Of a stretch of DNA of 64,000 nucleotides, positions 1-8,534 are shown one piece after another. Numbering within the stretch: the first letter of the stretch is position 1; each line of letters starts with the position of its first letter. The notes below the pieces were generated by a model. That model ran no database searches. It was not told where the DNA came from and was given only the letters and a program-made list of their open reading frames with translations. The DNA comes from Paenibacillus sp. L3-i20. Its GTDB lineage: Bacteria; Bacillota; Bacilli; Paenibacillales; Paenibacillaceae. The DNA is taken from contig NZ_BQME02000002.1 of NCBI RefSeq assembly GCF_022180385.2, positions 1,674,001 through 1,738,000 on the forward strand, written 5' to 3'. The position numbers and the translations under genes are program-made.

Positions 1-215
1 TGGTCTTATCTATTTAATGCTGATTTTTTTACTTAACCGACGCCTTTAGTGCATATTGAAAATTGTTAATATAGATCCGACAAAAATGCCGTTACATCGA
101 CACTTTCGCTTTACTTAAGACATAATTCGACTGATTATTACGATATCACTTCTCGCTGAACAAACACTTTACACACTTTTTTTAGGCATTTAGACCTATA
201 AATATGCACCAATAT

Positions 216-252
216 TTGCGTTAATAAAAAGAAATTATGGTATACTATCGTT
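216..252 (+). promoter_or_regulatory. Extended -10 promoter abutting the MFS start codon
   Basis: The sequence TGGTATACT gives an extended -10 (TG one base before TATACT at 241-246) only six bases before the ATG at 253. A weak TTGCGT at 216-221 could serve as -35 with a 19-base spacer. No Shine-Dalgarno sequence lies between the -10 and the ATG, so the transcript would be leaderless or nearly so. Confidence 0.45.
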
Positions 253-1446
253 ATGGAACAGTGGAAAAAGAATCTAATCGTCTTATGGTTTGGGCAGTTT
301 CTGGTAATGGCCGGAATGACAATGATCATCCCTTTTTTGACGCTTTATTTACAATTTGAACTTGGGCTATCCGATCCCCATGAGATCGGCGTATGGGCTG
401 GCGTTATTTTTGCTGGAAACTTCGTAACTGCGTTTATTTTTCAACCGATATGGGGCAAGCTTGCTGACCGATACGGCCGTAAGATGATGCTTCTTCGTTC
501 AGGATTCGGTATGGCTATCGTCATGGTGCTGATGGGCTTCGCTACTAGTCCTTGGCATCTTCTTTTGCTTCGTATGTTGAATGGAACTATTTCGGGCTTT
601 AATCCTGCTTCCATTGCACTTATTTCGGCAACGACTCCTAAGGAACGCATGGGGTTTGCGATGGGTTCTATCCAATCAGGGGCAATGGCCGGAACAATTC
701 TTGGGCCTTTTATTGGAGGATTGCTTGCAGATGCGGTTGGCTTTAGACCTATCTTCTACATTACAGGAGCATTATTATTTATTGCTTCATTGTTAGCTTT
801 GTTCGTCGTGAAAGAATCCTTTGACTTAGCTAAGGCTGCGGCTCGTGTACAAACTTCCGTCATTGAAGGATTTAAACAAATTAGTCGCATTCCTCAGTTA
901 ATGGCTCTCTTTGGAGTAACATTCCTTATCCAGTTCGCAAATATGAGCCCAATGACATTAATACCGCTTTTTGTACAAGATCTTCATGGCAGCACGCAAA
1001 ACATCGCATTTCTTGCTGGGTTTGTTGGAGCTGCAACTGGTCTGTCTAATATGATTGCATCGCCGATACTAGGGAAATTAAGCGATAAAATTGGTGCAGA
1101 GCGAGTGCTCGCCGTGTCGCTTGTTGGTGCTGCGCTAGCCTTCATTCCACAAGCTTTTGCTGAAACGGTATGGCAACTTGTGCTTGCCCGCTTCGGATTA
1201 GGCCTATTTTTGGGTGGACTCATCCCTGCTGTTAACGCTTTGATACGTACATATACCCCTGACGGAATGGAGAGCCGAGCTTACAGCTTCAACACAAGTA
1301 CGCTCAGTCTAGGCAATATGGTCGGGCCAATAACAGGCGGAGCATTATCTGGATATATTGGTATTCAAGGCTTATTCTTAGTTTCTTGTGTACTAATGCT
1401 GCTCAATGGAGCTTGGGTGTGGCTATCACTACTGAAACGGAAATAA
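253..1446 (+). CDS. MFS drug:proton antiporter (DHA1-like, 12 TM)
   Basis: This 397-residue polytopic protein has the pattern of a 12-TM major facilitator transporter. Motif A of the loop between TM2 and TM3 (GKLADRYGRK) is at residues 68-77, and a weaker copy (GKLSDKIG) starts the second half. A motif-C-like run (GAMAGTILGPFIGG) in the fifth helix is typical of proton-driven multidrug exporters such as the YitG/TetA-like DHA1 group, so efflux of a small hydrophobic compound is the likely role; the substrate cannot be read from the sequence. The start is fixed by the first membrane helix, which begins a few residues after the ATG. There is no ribosome binding site and the promoter -10 almost touches the ATG. 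It stands alone, with no co-directional partner close behind. Confidence 0.88.
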   Translation: MEQWKKNLIVLWFGQFLVMAGMTMIIPFLTLYLQFELGLSDPHEIGVWAGVIFAGNFVTAFIFQPIWGKLADRYGRKMMLLRSGFGMAIVMVLMGFATSPWHLLLLRMLNGTISGFNPASIALISATTPKERMGFAMGSIQSGAMAGTILGPFIGGLLADAVGFRPIFYITGALLFIASLLALFVVKESFDLAKAAARVQTSVIEGFKQISRIPQLMALFGVTFLIQFANMSPMTLIPLFVQDLHGSTQNIAFLAGFVGAATGLSNMIASPILGKLSDKIGAERVLAVSLVGAALAFIPQAFAETVWQLVLARFGLGLFLGGLIPAVNALIRTYTPDGMESRAYSFNTSTLSLGNMVGPITGGALSGYIGIQGLFLVSCVLMLLNGAWVWLSLLKRK

Positions 1447-1777
1447 ACTGTCTAAATTCAGCTGCAACACAGAACTCGATGTTAAAAAGCTAGTCCTTGA
1501 AAAGCTACCTTGTGTAACGAATTAATTTAAGTACTCCTCAAAAAATAATGAAGATAGCTTAATTTATGGATTTTATAGACACTTTTTACAACTATCATAT
1601 ATTATTGATATGAGCATCATTGTATATGATAGTTCTCTTGATCCATTTAAGGGGCAATTTATTACTAGACATTTTATAGAACCCAACATACGTAGATTCA
1701 GTCGAAATTTTTACATTGACTGTAAAAATTAAACTGTCGGTCGGATAGACGAGAAAATGAAGTTGAGGTGATCGTAT
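1447..1777. other. 331-base intergenic region with a long AT-rich inverted repeat
   Basis: No gene is visible. The main structure is an inverted repeat with perfect twelve-base arms, AACTATCATATA at 1590-1601 and TATATGATAGTT at 1623-1634, separated by 21 bases. It is not followed by a T tract, so it resembles a binding site or an AT-rich hairpin more than a strong terminator. A TTGACT at 1716-1721 could be a -35 element for the next gene, but I do not see a good -10. Confidence 0.5.
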
Positions 1778-2512
1778 TTGACTCGAGGTCCCGACTATTT
1801 GTTAGAAATAAAGGGTCTTTCACAGACGTTGACCGATGAGAAATGGGAATGCATGGTGATGTGGCGAAAGAAAATGTTTGAGTTTGTAAGGAACCGAAAT
1901 GAAAGTGTCTTCCTAAATGGACCAGATAAAAAAATGATAGCATTATCCTTTGATGACGGACCTGATTTAACGGTGACACCCGGAATTGTTAAACTATTAA
2001 AAGAAAGGAATGTGCCGGGCAATTTCTTTTTTACTGGTATCAATGTAGAAAAACATCCACAAGTAGTATTAAACACCTATCAAAACGGCAACCTCATACT
2101 ATCACATAGCTACAAGCACGATGATATGACATCATTGGATAATGACGAAATCTACATGGATATAAAAAAAACAGAGGCAGCCATTGAAAAGGTAATTGGT
2201 CTAAAACCTGCTATTCTTCGGACTCCTTACGGTGAAACCGATTCAAAAGTACTTTCAATAGCCACACAAGCGGGATATAAAGTAGTGTTATGGTCTTTAG
2301 ACACATTAGACTGGACACAAAAGCATGATGTTAATATGATTGCACAAAACGTAATTAGTAATGTTAGAAATGGCGATATTATATTAATGCATTCACTTGA
2401 GGACTTTACTTCCAATGTAAGTGCCTTATCACTAATCATAGATGAACTAAAAAGACAGTCTTTTGAATTTGTAAATCTAGAAACACTGCTCGGAATAAAG
2501 GCGTACCAATAA
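1778..2512 (+). CDS. Polysaccharide deacetylase (NodB fold, CE4)
   Basis: The 244-residue product carries the NodB/CE4 deacetylase signature. The metal and catalytic aspartates lie in SFDDGPD (D59, D60), the two metal-binding histidines in HSYKH (H110, H114), the third motif is RTPYGE, and a WSLDTLDW segment and a late LMHS motif follow. Family members remove N- or O-acetyl groups from chitin-like or peptidoglycan polymers. Translation appears to start at a TTG at 1778, preceded by GAGGTG at 1765-1770. Unusually, the roughly 45 residues before the NodB domain are charged and contain no signal peptide or membrane anchor, so either the enzyme is cytoplasmic or the true export signal is missing. 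It converges on the O-methyltransferase gene across a shared hairpin terminator. Confidence 0.85.
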   Translation: MTRGPDYLLEIKGLSQTLTDEKWECMVMWRKKMFEFVRNRNESVFLNGPDKKMIALSFDDGPDLTVTPGIVKLLKERNVPGNFFFTGINVEKHPQVVLNTYQNGNLILSHSYKHDDMTSLDNDEIYMDIKKTEAAIEKVIGLKPAILRTPYGETDSKVLSIATQAGYKVVLWSLDTLDWTQKHDVNMIAQNVISNVRNGDIILMHSLEDFTSNVSALSLIIDELKRQSFEFVNLETLLGIKAYQ

Positions 2513-2596
2513 ACTCCGAAACTGTACATTAACACACCTGTCAATTATAGGAATGGCCTATATTGTTCTGGTGCGACTTAATAACCAAAACCGAAA

Positions 2597-2645
2597 GAGG
2601 GCACTGAGTTATAGGTAGATTAATCTACTTATCATTCAGTGCCTC
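2597..2645. terminator. Bidirectional hairpin between convergent genes
   Basis: Arms GAGGGCACTGA (2597-2607) and TCAGTGCCTC (2636-2645) enclose a second inner stem around GTAGATTAATCTAC. It lies between two convergent genes and would end both transcripts. Confidence 0.6.
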
Positions 2646-2656
2646 CTCACTTTCTT

Positions 2657-3289
2657 CTATCCCTTTACTCTTGCAATTGCGAGCCCATCATAGCCTGGCA
2701 AAATAGTGCTCTCAAGCCGCTCATCCTTAGCTATCGTTTCATTAAAGGAGCGCACAGCTTTCACTGCAGGTCCTTGCTTCGCCTCATCTATCGTTCGTCC
2801 GCGCAATAATATGTTATCGCCTACAATTAGTGCTCCTGGTTTAGCAAGCTGAATCGCATAATCTAGATATACGGGGTAACCTTCTTTGTCCGCATCAATA
2901 AAGAAAAAGTCGAAGGTACGTCCTTCCTCTTTAAGCTTCGCCAAACTTTCCTTAGCATCGCCGATTAAATAATTCACTTTGTCACCAAGCCCTGCTTCAA
3001 TCATATGTTTCTTGGCAACTTCAGCATAAGCAGGCAGCAGCTCCAAAGAAATGAGCGATCCTCCTTCATTCAATCCCCTTGCGAGACATATACCGCTATA
3101 TCCTCCAAGCGCGCCTATCTCTAGCAGATTACTTGCGCCAGCTAATCGTACAAGCATCGTTAGAAGTCTTCCGTAGCCGTCTGCGATGGAGATGCTGGGC
3201 ATTCCATGGCTTTCAATTCCTTCTTTTACTAGCTCAAGCATATGATCCCTCTCATACAAGGAATCTACATATTGCTCTTCAATCGACAT
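2657..3289 (-). CDS. SAM-dependent O-methyltransferase, family 3
   Basis: The 210-residue protein matches class I O-methyltransferases of the catechol/caffeoyl-CoA type. The SAM-binding motif I (LEIGALGGYSG) is near residues 57-67, the acidic SAM contact follows at SLELLP, and the metal- and substrate-binding acidic stretch is FFFIDADKEGYP with a downstream GDNILLRG. These enzymes methylate hydroxyl groups, usually with Mg2+; in Bacillus a relative (YrrM/TrmR) methylates a tRNA wobble uridine, so small-molecule and tRNA targets are both possible. The ATG at 3289 is preceded by AAGGAGAG at a normal distance. It is a single-gene unit. Confidence 0.85.
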   Translation of the reverse strand: MSIEEQYVDSLYERDHMLELVKEGIESHGMPSISIADGYGRLLTMLVRLAGASNLLEIGALGGYSGICLARGLNEGGSLISLELLPAYAEVAKKHMIEAGLGDKVNYLIGDAKESLAKLKEEGRTFDFFFIDADKEGYPVYLDYAIQLAKPGALIVGDNILLRGRTIDEAKQGPAVKAVRSFNETIAKDERLESTILPGYDGLAIARVKG

Positions 3290-3437
3290 TTCTAATTTCT
3301 CTCCTTAAGTACCTATTTGTAAATGTATAGCCGTATCGCCTATACTTAATTGTATGTTTTTTATAAGGTACGTTACAAGTGTAAGGGGCTGAAACAGCCT
3401 TGGCGTCTTTTATTACTAATGGAAATGAGTGTGCAAG

Positions 3438-4586
3438 ATGAAACAACTGCAATTAATTGCTACTTCCCCAATGGGGCTTGAGGCTGTAGTCGCACGTGAA
3501 CTAAAGGAGCTGGGCTACAACGATTTGCAAGTGGAGAATGGACGAGTTAACTTCACTGGCGGACTAGCGGACATTTGCCGCACCAACCTTTGGATGCGTA
3601 CAGCAGGCCGTATATTAATCAATATGGGAAAATTTAAAGCTACAACCTTTGAAGAATTATTCGAAGGTACGAAAGCACTCGATTGGCCGGATTGGATACC
3701 GGAGGATGGTGAATTCCCCGTTAACGGACGTTCGCATAAATCTCAATTATCCAGCGTTCCAGCATGTCAGAGCATCGTCAAAAAAGCGGTTGTAGAAAAA
3801 ATGAAGGATCGCTACGGCACAGAATGGTTCGATGAGAATGGCGGCAAGTACGTTATAGAAGTTTCTATTCTAAACGATGAGGCTCTACTTACATTAGATA
3901 CTTCTGGTGCCGGTCTGCATAAACGCGGCTACCGCCCTGCTTCCACAGAAGCACCGATTCGTGAATCTATGGCAGCAGCTCTCATCCAGCTTAGCCGCTG
4001 GCGTCCTGAACGTCCCTTCTATGACCCTTTCTGCGGCTCAGGAACGTTCCTTGTTGAAGCTGCAATGATCGGATGGAACATCGCACCAGGAATTCGTAGA
4101 AGCTTTAACAGTGAAACATGGAGCATCATACCTGAATCACTTTGGAGCGAAGCTCGCGAAGAAGCTTATGATTCAGTTAAAGACGATATTCCGCTGCAAA
4201 TTGCAGGATCTGATATTGATCCACACTCTATTGATATTGCGGAAGCAGCGATTAGACGTGCCGGGTTTGCAAAAGAAATTAAACTAAACGTCCTTCCTGT
4301 TTCTAAAGTTAAACCTCAAGGAGATTACGGCGTAATTATTACGAATCCTCCTTATGGCGAACGGCTTGGCGATGAAGCAGAGGCTGAAGCGGCTATTCGA
4401 CAATTCGGACTAACTACACTCCATTACCCAACATGGTCCGTATTCGCAATTACTCCTTCTTTAAAGGTTGAACATTATATGGGTCGTCCAGCTGACAAAA
4501 AGCGCAAGCTATTCAACGGTCGTATTCAGTGTGAGTACTATCAGTTCTTCGGTCCACTTCCTCCAAGGGAGAAACGGAATGACTAA
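3438..4586 (+). CDS. THUMP-domain rRNA/tRNA (guanine-N2) methyltransferase, RlmL/YpsC family
   Basis: This protein (382 residues from the ATG at 3438) has an N-terminal THUMP RNA-binding region (about residues 1-160) followed by a Rossmann methyltransferase domain with DPFCGSGTFLVEAAMI as the SAM motif and NPPYGERLG as the N-methylation motif. It fits the RlmL/YpsC group that methylates guanine N2 in 23S rRNA. A GTG nine bases upstream (3429) is also in frame, but GGAAATGAG at 3421-3429 is better spaced for the ATG at 3438. The end overlaps the start of the LtaS-like gene by eight bases, so the two are probably translated from one message. Confidence 0.87.
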   Translation: MKQLQLIATSPMGLEAVVARELKELGYNDLQVENGRVNFTGGLADICRTNLWMRTAGRILINMGKFKATTFEELFEGTKALDWPDWIPEDGEFPVNGRSHKSQLSSVPACQSIVKKAVVEKMKDRYGTEWFDENGGKYVIEVSILNDEALLTLDTSGAGLHKRGYRPASTEAPIRESMAAALIQLSRWRPERPFYDPFCGSGTFLVEAAMIGWNIAPGIRRSFNSETWSIIPESLWSEAREEAYDSVKDDIPLQIAGSDIDPHSIDIAEAAIRRAGFAKEIKLNVLPVSKVKPQGDYGVIITNPPYGERLGDEAEAEAAIRQFGLTTLHYPTWSVFAITPSLKVEHYMGRPADKKRKLFNGRIQCEYYQFFGPLPPREKRND

Positions 4587-6648
4587 CGAGCACCAAACGA
4601 TTAGCGGTCGTGTGCTTAACAAGCGTGGAATACTACAGAACGGATTAAGCCATATTCTTATATGGCTTGACCGGCTTGTAGTCGTCGATCTTCTGCTATT
4701 TGCTGCGGCAATGGTTTGGAAACTTTATTTGTTTTCCAAGCTGTTATCAGTGCTTTATATGGATATGAACAAGACGGATGCCATCATTGAGGTGGGAGCC
4801 GTACTTTTAGTATCCTTTTGGACGCTACTCCTTCCAACTCGTGGGAGAATCCTGTCACTGATCGGCTTAAACATCGTTCTTTCCTTTTTATTGTTTGCTG
4901 ATGTGATCTACTATCGCTACTTTCAAGATTTAATTACAGTACCTGTTCTATTGCAGCTTAATCAAGTGGAATCGCTTGGTGGAAGCATTACAAACTTGCT
5001 TAAGCCTGGTGATTTCTGGCTGTTTGTTGACGCGCTTATCATCCTTCCATTTGCCGTTTATGTCATTTGGAGAGGTCGTTCCCATCTCCGAATTCCTCGA
5101 GACAAACAAACAACACGAGTAACTAACCCAACACGTCGTCTCTCTCGCAAGCTAATGATTCGTTTTGGCACCAGTAGTGCAATCATGATGCTTGGGTTCT
5201 CACTTTTTTTTACTAATGTTAATCACGCAACTGAAACATGGGCCAAAGGCTTGTTTGAGAAAAACTGGTGGAACTTAGCCATTTACAATGTTGCAGGCGG
5301 TCTTGGCTTTCACGGCTATGATGTTTATCGTTATGCTAAGCTGAATTGGCTTGGAGCAGGAACAGTTACAGCCGATCAAAAATCAGAAACAGAGTTATGG
5401 ATGATCGAGCGGGGTCAAGCAAGAGCTGAGCTTGAGAACGATCCTTTATTCGGCGCATACGCTGGTAGCAACATTGTGATGGTACAAGTAGAATCGCTAC
5501 AGAACTTTATGATTGGCAAGTCGATTGGCGGCCAGGAAATTACCCCTGTCATCAACGAACTTATGAAAGAAAGCGCATATTTCACTCGCTTCTATCACCA
5601 GACTGCGCAAGGGAGAACTTCTGACGCTGATTTTGCAGCCAATTGCTCCCTTCTGCCGTTGAAGAGCGGATCTGTGTTTATTCAATACGCTTCTAATGAT
5701 TTTGAGTGTATGCCTGAGCAATTAAAGAACAACGGCTATGCGACAACTGTGTTCCACCCTTATCAGGGCGGATTCTGGAACCGCAATGTCATGTACAACA
5801 ACATGGACTATGACCATTTCTACAGCCTTAACCATTTCAAAAAAGATGAGCCAATTGGTTGGTCTGTTGGCGACAAATCCTTTTATCGGCAATCAATGGA
5901 TGTCATCTCTGAACAACAGACTCCTTTCTATTCTCTAATGATTACATTGGCAAGCCACCACCCGTACAAATTGCCTCTTGCCCAGCAGGAACTGAATGTA
6001 GAAGAGCTGGATGGGACGATGATGGGCAAATATTTGCAGGTCATTCATTACGCAGACGCAGCACTTGGTGAACTCATTAAACGATTGAAAGCTGAGGGGC
6101 TTTGGGAGAACACTATATTTGTCGTGTACGGAGATCATGATAGTGCGATACAAGAGTGGGATCAATACGATCGATTTATGGAGGATACTTCAAGTGAACT
6201 GCAGAGAGAGCAAGTGACAAAGCAAGTTCCGCTGCTCATCCATCTTCCTGATGGTGCAAGAGCTGGCAGTTTTCATTCCGTAAGCGGTCAACTTGATATA
6301 GCGCCAACTTTGTTGCATTTGCTCGGCATGTCGACAAAGGAGCCGAATATGCTTGGTCTTCCATTGCTGACGAACAAGCAGAGTGAGACGAGGTTGCTTG
6401 TACAAAGAGATGGCACATGGACAGATGGCCATCGTTACTTTCTCCCATCCACAAACGGAATTCCGTCTAATGGACGATGTTATTCGGTTGAATCGGGACA
6501 GCTACTTGATACAACCACTTGTCTTCCTGTTAACGAAAGTGCCAACTATGAGCTTCTCATATCCGACAGAGTTATTACAAATGATCTTCTTCGCGATTTC
6601 AAGCAACATGGTGCAGTTGAGGCCATCAGCGATTCGCCGAGAAAATAA
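4579..6648 (+). CDS. LtaS-family phosphoglycerol transferase (membrane sulfatase fold)
   Basis: From the ATG at 4579 (AAGGGAG just upstream) the protein has 689 residues. The first third holds about five membrane helices and the rest is an extracellular sulfatase-fold domain. The catalytic threonine is Thr347 in AQGRTSDADF, the counterpart of the nucleophile of LtaS; a metal-ligand glutamate is in MVQVESLQNF and an Asp-His pair in YGDHDSA. LtaS enzymes polymerise glycerol-phosphate from phosphatidylglycerol onto a glycolipid to make lipoteichoic acid; primases of the same family add the first unit, and sequence alone does not decide between them. The reading frame stays open upstream to 4468, but that stretch overlaps the methyltransferase and lacks a ribosome binding site. 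Confidence 0.88.
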   Translation: MTNEHQTISGRVLNKRGILQNGLSHILIWLDRLVVVDLLLFAAAMVWKLYLFSKLLSVLYMDMNKTDAIIEVGAVLLVSFWTLLLPTRGRILSLIGLNIVLSFLLFADVIYYRYFQDLITVPVLLQLNQVESLGGSITNLLKPGDFWLFVDALIILPFAVYVIWRGRSHLRIPRDKQTTRVTNPTRRLSRKLMIRFGTSSAIMMLGFSLFFTNVNHATETWAKGLFEKNWWNLAIYNVAGGLGFHGYDVYRYAKLNWLGAGTVTADQKSETELWMIERGQARAELENDPLFGAYAGSNIVMVQVESLQNFMIGKSIGGQEITPVINELMKESAYFTRFYHQTAQGRTSDADFAANCSLLPLKSGSVFIQYASNDFECMPEQLKNNGYATTVFHPYQGGFWNRNVMYNNMDYDHFYSLNHFKKDEPIGWSVGDKSFYRQSMDVISEQQTPFYSLMITLASHHPYKLPLAQQELNVEELDGTMMGKYLQVIHYADAALGELIKRLKAEGLWENTIFVVYGDHDSAIQEWDQYDRFMEDTSSELQREQVTKQVPLLIHLPDGARAGSFHSVSGQLDIAPTLLHLLGMSTKEPNMLGLPLLTNKQSETRLLVQRDGTWTDGHRYFLPSTNGIPSNGRCYSVESGQLLDTTTCLPVNESANYELLISDRVITNDLLRDFKQHGAVEAISDSPRK

Positions 6649-6654
6649 TCGAAA

Positions 6655-6700
6655 TAAGGCTTTCGTTAGCCGCACAGTTAGCCGGTTAACAAAGGCCTTA
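6655..6700. terminator. Bidirectional terminator hairpin
   Basis: An imperfect long stem runs from AAGGC (6656-6660) to GCCTT (6695-6699), with inner GTTA/TAAC and CCG/CGG pairs. It lies between the LtaS-like gene and the convergent PDZ-Lon gene. Confidence 0.6.
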
Positions 6701-6717
6701 CTATTTCCCCCAGCAAT

Positions 6718-8088
6718 CTACTTATCGTATTCATCCAGCCATTTCAAAACATCGTCCAATTTATCGACCGGAACAACATTTAAACCTGGAGCCGCATCAA
6801 TAGCATCCGAAGCACCCTCTTTGGGAACAAAAAACACATCTGCATCGGTTCGACTAACTGCGTACGCCTTCTGCGGAATTCCACCTACCATGCCGATCGA
6901 ACCATCCGCCTCAATCGTTCCTGTCCCTGCGACGTTTAATCCTTTAGTTACGCCACCTATAGTTAGTTGGTCGATAAATGCTAATGTTAGCATCGCACCA
7001 TGAGACGGGCCACCTACATGAGCGATGTAGTCGTTATATGTAACTTCTCGAGGCGTATCGAGCAATACTTCAGTCTGAACAGATAAACCAATTACTGCTC
7101 GATTAGCGTCTTGTTCCGAGGGCTTCGTCCCTACATTGACGGTCAATGTCTCATTGCCTCTTCGTGCCGTTACCGCAACATTTTGCCCTGACTTAACACT
7201 GTCACCCATATAGGCGATCATATCCCCGGCGTTCTTAACCGATTTGCCATCCAACTTATCGATGATATCGCCAGCTTGCAACTTGCCATCTGCCGGACTA
7301 TCTTTAACAATTGCAATGATTCGTATCCCATTGCTTACAGCACCTTTACCGAGTCCAACCTTCTCCATAGCAATTGCAGCAGCTATACGATTAGCATCCG
7401 TTTTCATCGCTGCAACCTGTGCATAAGTTTCCGATATGGAAGGCTCGTCCGCTTGAACCGGCTCAAACTGGTAGAGTGGGAACATTCGCCCGAATAATCG
7501 ATCTGCAAACACAGCAGGACGATCAAACACGAGTACACCATTGATTGTACCTACTGAATTACCACCTGCCACATGTCCATAACGATTCAAATTAAGCGTC
7601 ATCCCAGGATAGGTCACCTTATAACCAATTGGATAAAGCAACAAAACAAGCAGAACTGCAATACTAATAAACGCACTGCCGTTTCTCCACGGAAAGCGGG
7701 TACGCTCCTTAACCTCTGAACTCAATAAGTCAATGAAGATCAAAACAACTGTCGTCGCGACAAAAACAAGCAACACTAACATCGATTTGGGAGCGAACGT
7801 GATCAATCCGATTATGATGCAACAGAGTGCGATTATTGCCACTCTTATCATTCGAAGCATTAGCGGTACATTTATTTTAGACAGTAACCAAAATGCACCT
7901 ATTGCCCAGCTTAAAGGAATTAGACATAAACCGTAATATAGCCAATTTATAATTTCAATCCACTGCACACCTTCTTTTGTCGTAAGTGGTGCTGGCAACC
8001 ATATCAATTCTGCTCCAATTAGACAGCAGATTGCTCCAACTAGTCCGACATAATAAAGAAGCGTGCCGCGATTAGTACGTTTATTCAA
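6718..8088 (-). CDS. Membrane PDZ-Lon (S16) serine protease, polytopic YlbL-like
   Basis: The 456-residue protein combines about five predicted membrane helices (residues 1-165), a PDZ domain (about 245-320, AIVKDSPADGKLQAGD being the peptide-binding loop region) and a C-terminal Lon-type protease domain. The catalytic Ser362 lies in GGPSHGAM and Lys407 in GIPQKAYA; the 45-residue separation is close to that in Lon. The AAA+ module of Lon is absent. B. subtilis YlbL has the same PDZ-Lon order but a single membrane anchor, so the helix-rich N-terminus is an elaboration. It probably cleaves membrane or exported proteins. Downstream it meets the convergent LtaS-like gene. Confidence 0.86.
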   Translation of the reverse strand: MNKRTNRGTLLYYVGLVGAICCLIGAELIWLPAPLTTKEGVQWIEIINWLYYGLCLIPLSWAIGAFWLLSKINVPLMLRMIRVAIIALCCIIIGLITFAPKSMLVLLVFVATTVVLIFIDLLSSEVKERTRFPWRNGSAFISIAVLLVLLLYPIGYKVTYPGMTLNLNRYGHVAGGNSVGTINGVLVFDRPAVFADRLFGRMFPLYQFEPVQADEPSISETYAQVAAMKTDANRIAAAIAMEKVGLGKGAVSNGIRIIAIVKDSPADGKLQAGDIIDKLDGKSVKNAGDMIAYMGDSVKSGQNVAVTARRGNETLTVNVGTKPSEQDANRAVIGLSVQTEVLLDTPREVTYNDYIAHVGGPSHGAMLTLAFIDQLTIGGVTKGLNVAGTGTIEADGSIGMVGGIPQKAYAVSRTDADVFFVPKEGASDAIDAAPGLNVVPVDKLDDVLKWLDEYDK

Positions 8089-8129
8089 ATAGAAGCCTCC
8101 TAAGCTCAGTCAACAATCAATGTATATGC

Positions 8130-8176
8130 AAAAAAGACAAGAGTCGTGCACAATAACGTCTCACGTTCCCTTGTCT
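8130..8176 (-). terminator. Rho-independent terminator of the DUF3990 pair
   Basis: On the minus strand the stem AGACAAG...CTTGTCT, with inner CGTG/CACG pairs, is followed by a run of six T. The same DNA carries an overlapping perfect 16-base palindrome CTTGTCTATAGACAAG at 8170-8185. Confidence 0.65.
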
Positions 8177-8228
8177 ATAGACAAGTTTTTATTTTATTGC
8201 AAACGATTCAACTCGAGCGAACTACAAA

Positions 8229-8534
8229 TCAATATCTACTCTGTAAATATTGTCGTTGCTCTTCGCCAATCCCTCTGTCTCTTGCTTCACCTTGCTCGAT
8301 CTCCACAATGCGTTGTAACCACTGAGAAGGCGACTGCCCCAAATGGTTGGCACGGTCAAGTAATTCCGCATAATGGCTGCTTTGCTCATAACCACCTAAT
8401 CTGCGAATGACTGCAATATAAGTTACAACTAGCTCTCTGGCGGCGCTTGGCGTATAGCCATATCCTTCAGCTAACGCTTCTGCAATACCGCGCTCATACA
8501 GACTTAGTCTCACTTGCGTCTGAGGCGTCCCCAT
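8229..8534 (-). CDS. Small helical protein of unknown function, overlapping the DUF3990 gene
   Basis: I do not recognise this 101-residue protein. It looks all-helical and charged, with segments such as SLYERGIAEALAEGYG and HYAELLDRANHLGQSPSQW, and no signal peptide or membrane segment. The ATG at 8534 is preceded by GGGAGGAAGGTGG about five bases away, a very strong ribosome binding site; two in-frame ATGs upstream (8555 and 8570) are less well placed. The start lies inside the end of the DUF3990 gene (overlap of 41 bases), so the two are probably translationally coupled. The arrangement resembles a toxin with its partner, but nothing in this protein identifies it as an antitoxin. Confidence 0.7.
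   Translation of the reverse strand: MGTPQTQVRLSLYERGIAEALAEGYGYTPSAARELVVTYIAVIRRLGGYEQSSHYAELLDRANHLGQSPSQWLQRIVEIEQGEARDRGIGEEQRQYLQSRY

Noticed and set aside
6383-7003. Plus-strand open frame spanning the LtaS end and the PDZ-Lon end
   Set aside because: It crosses a terminator between two well-supported genes in other frames and has no known motif.
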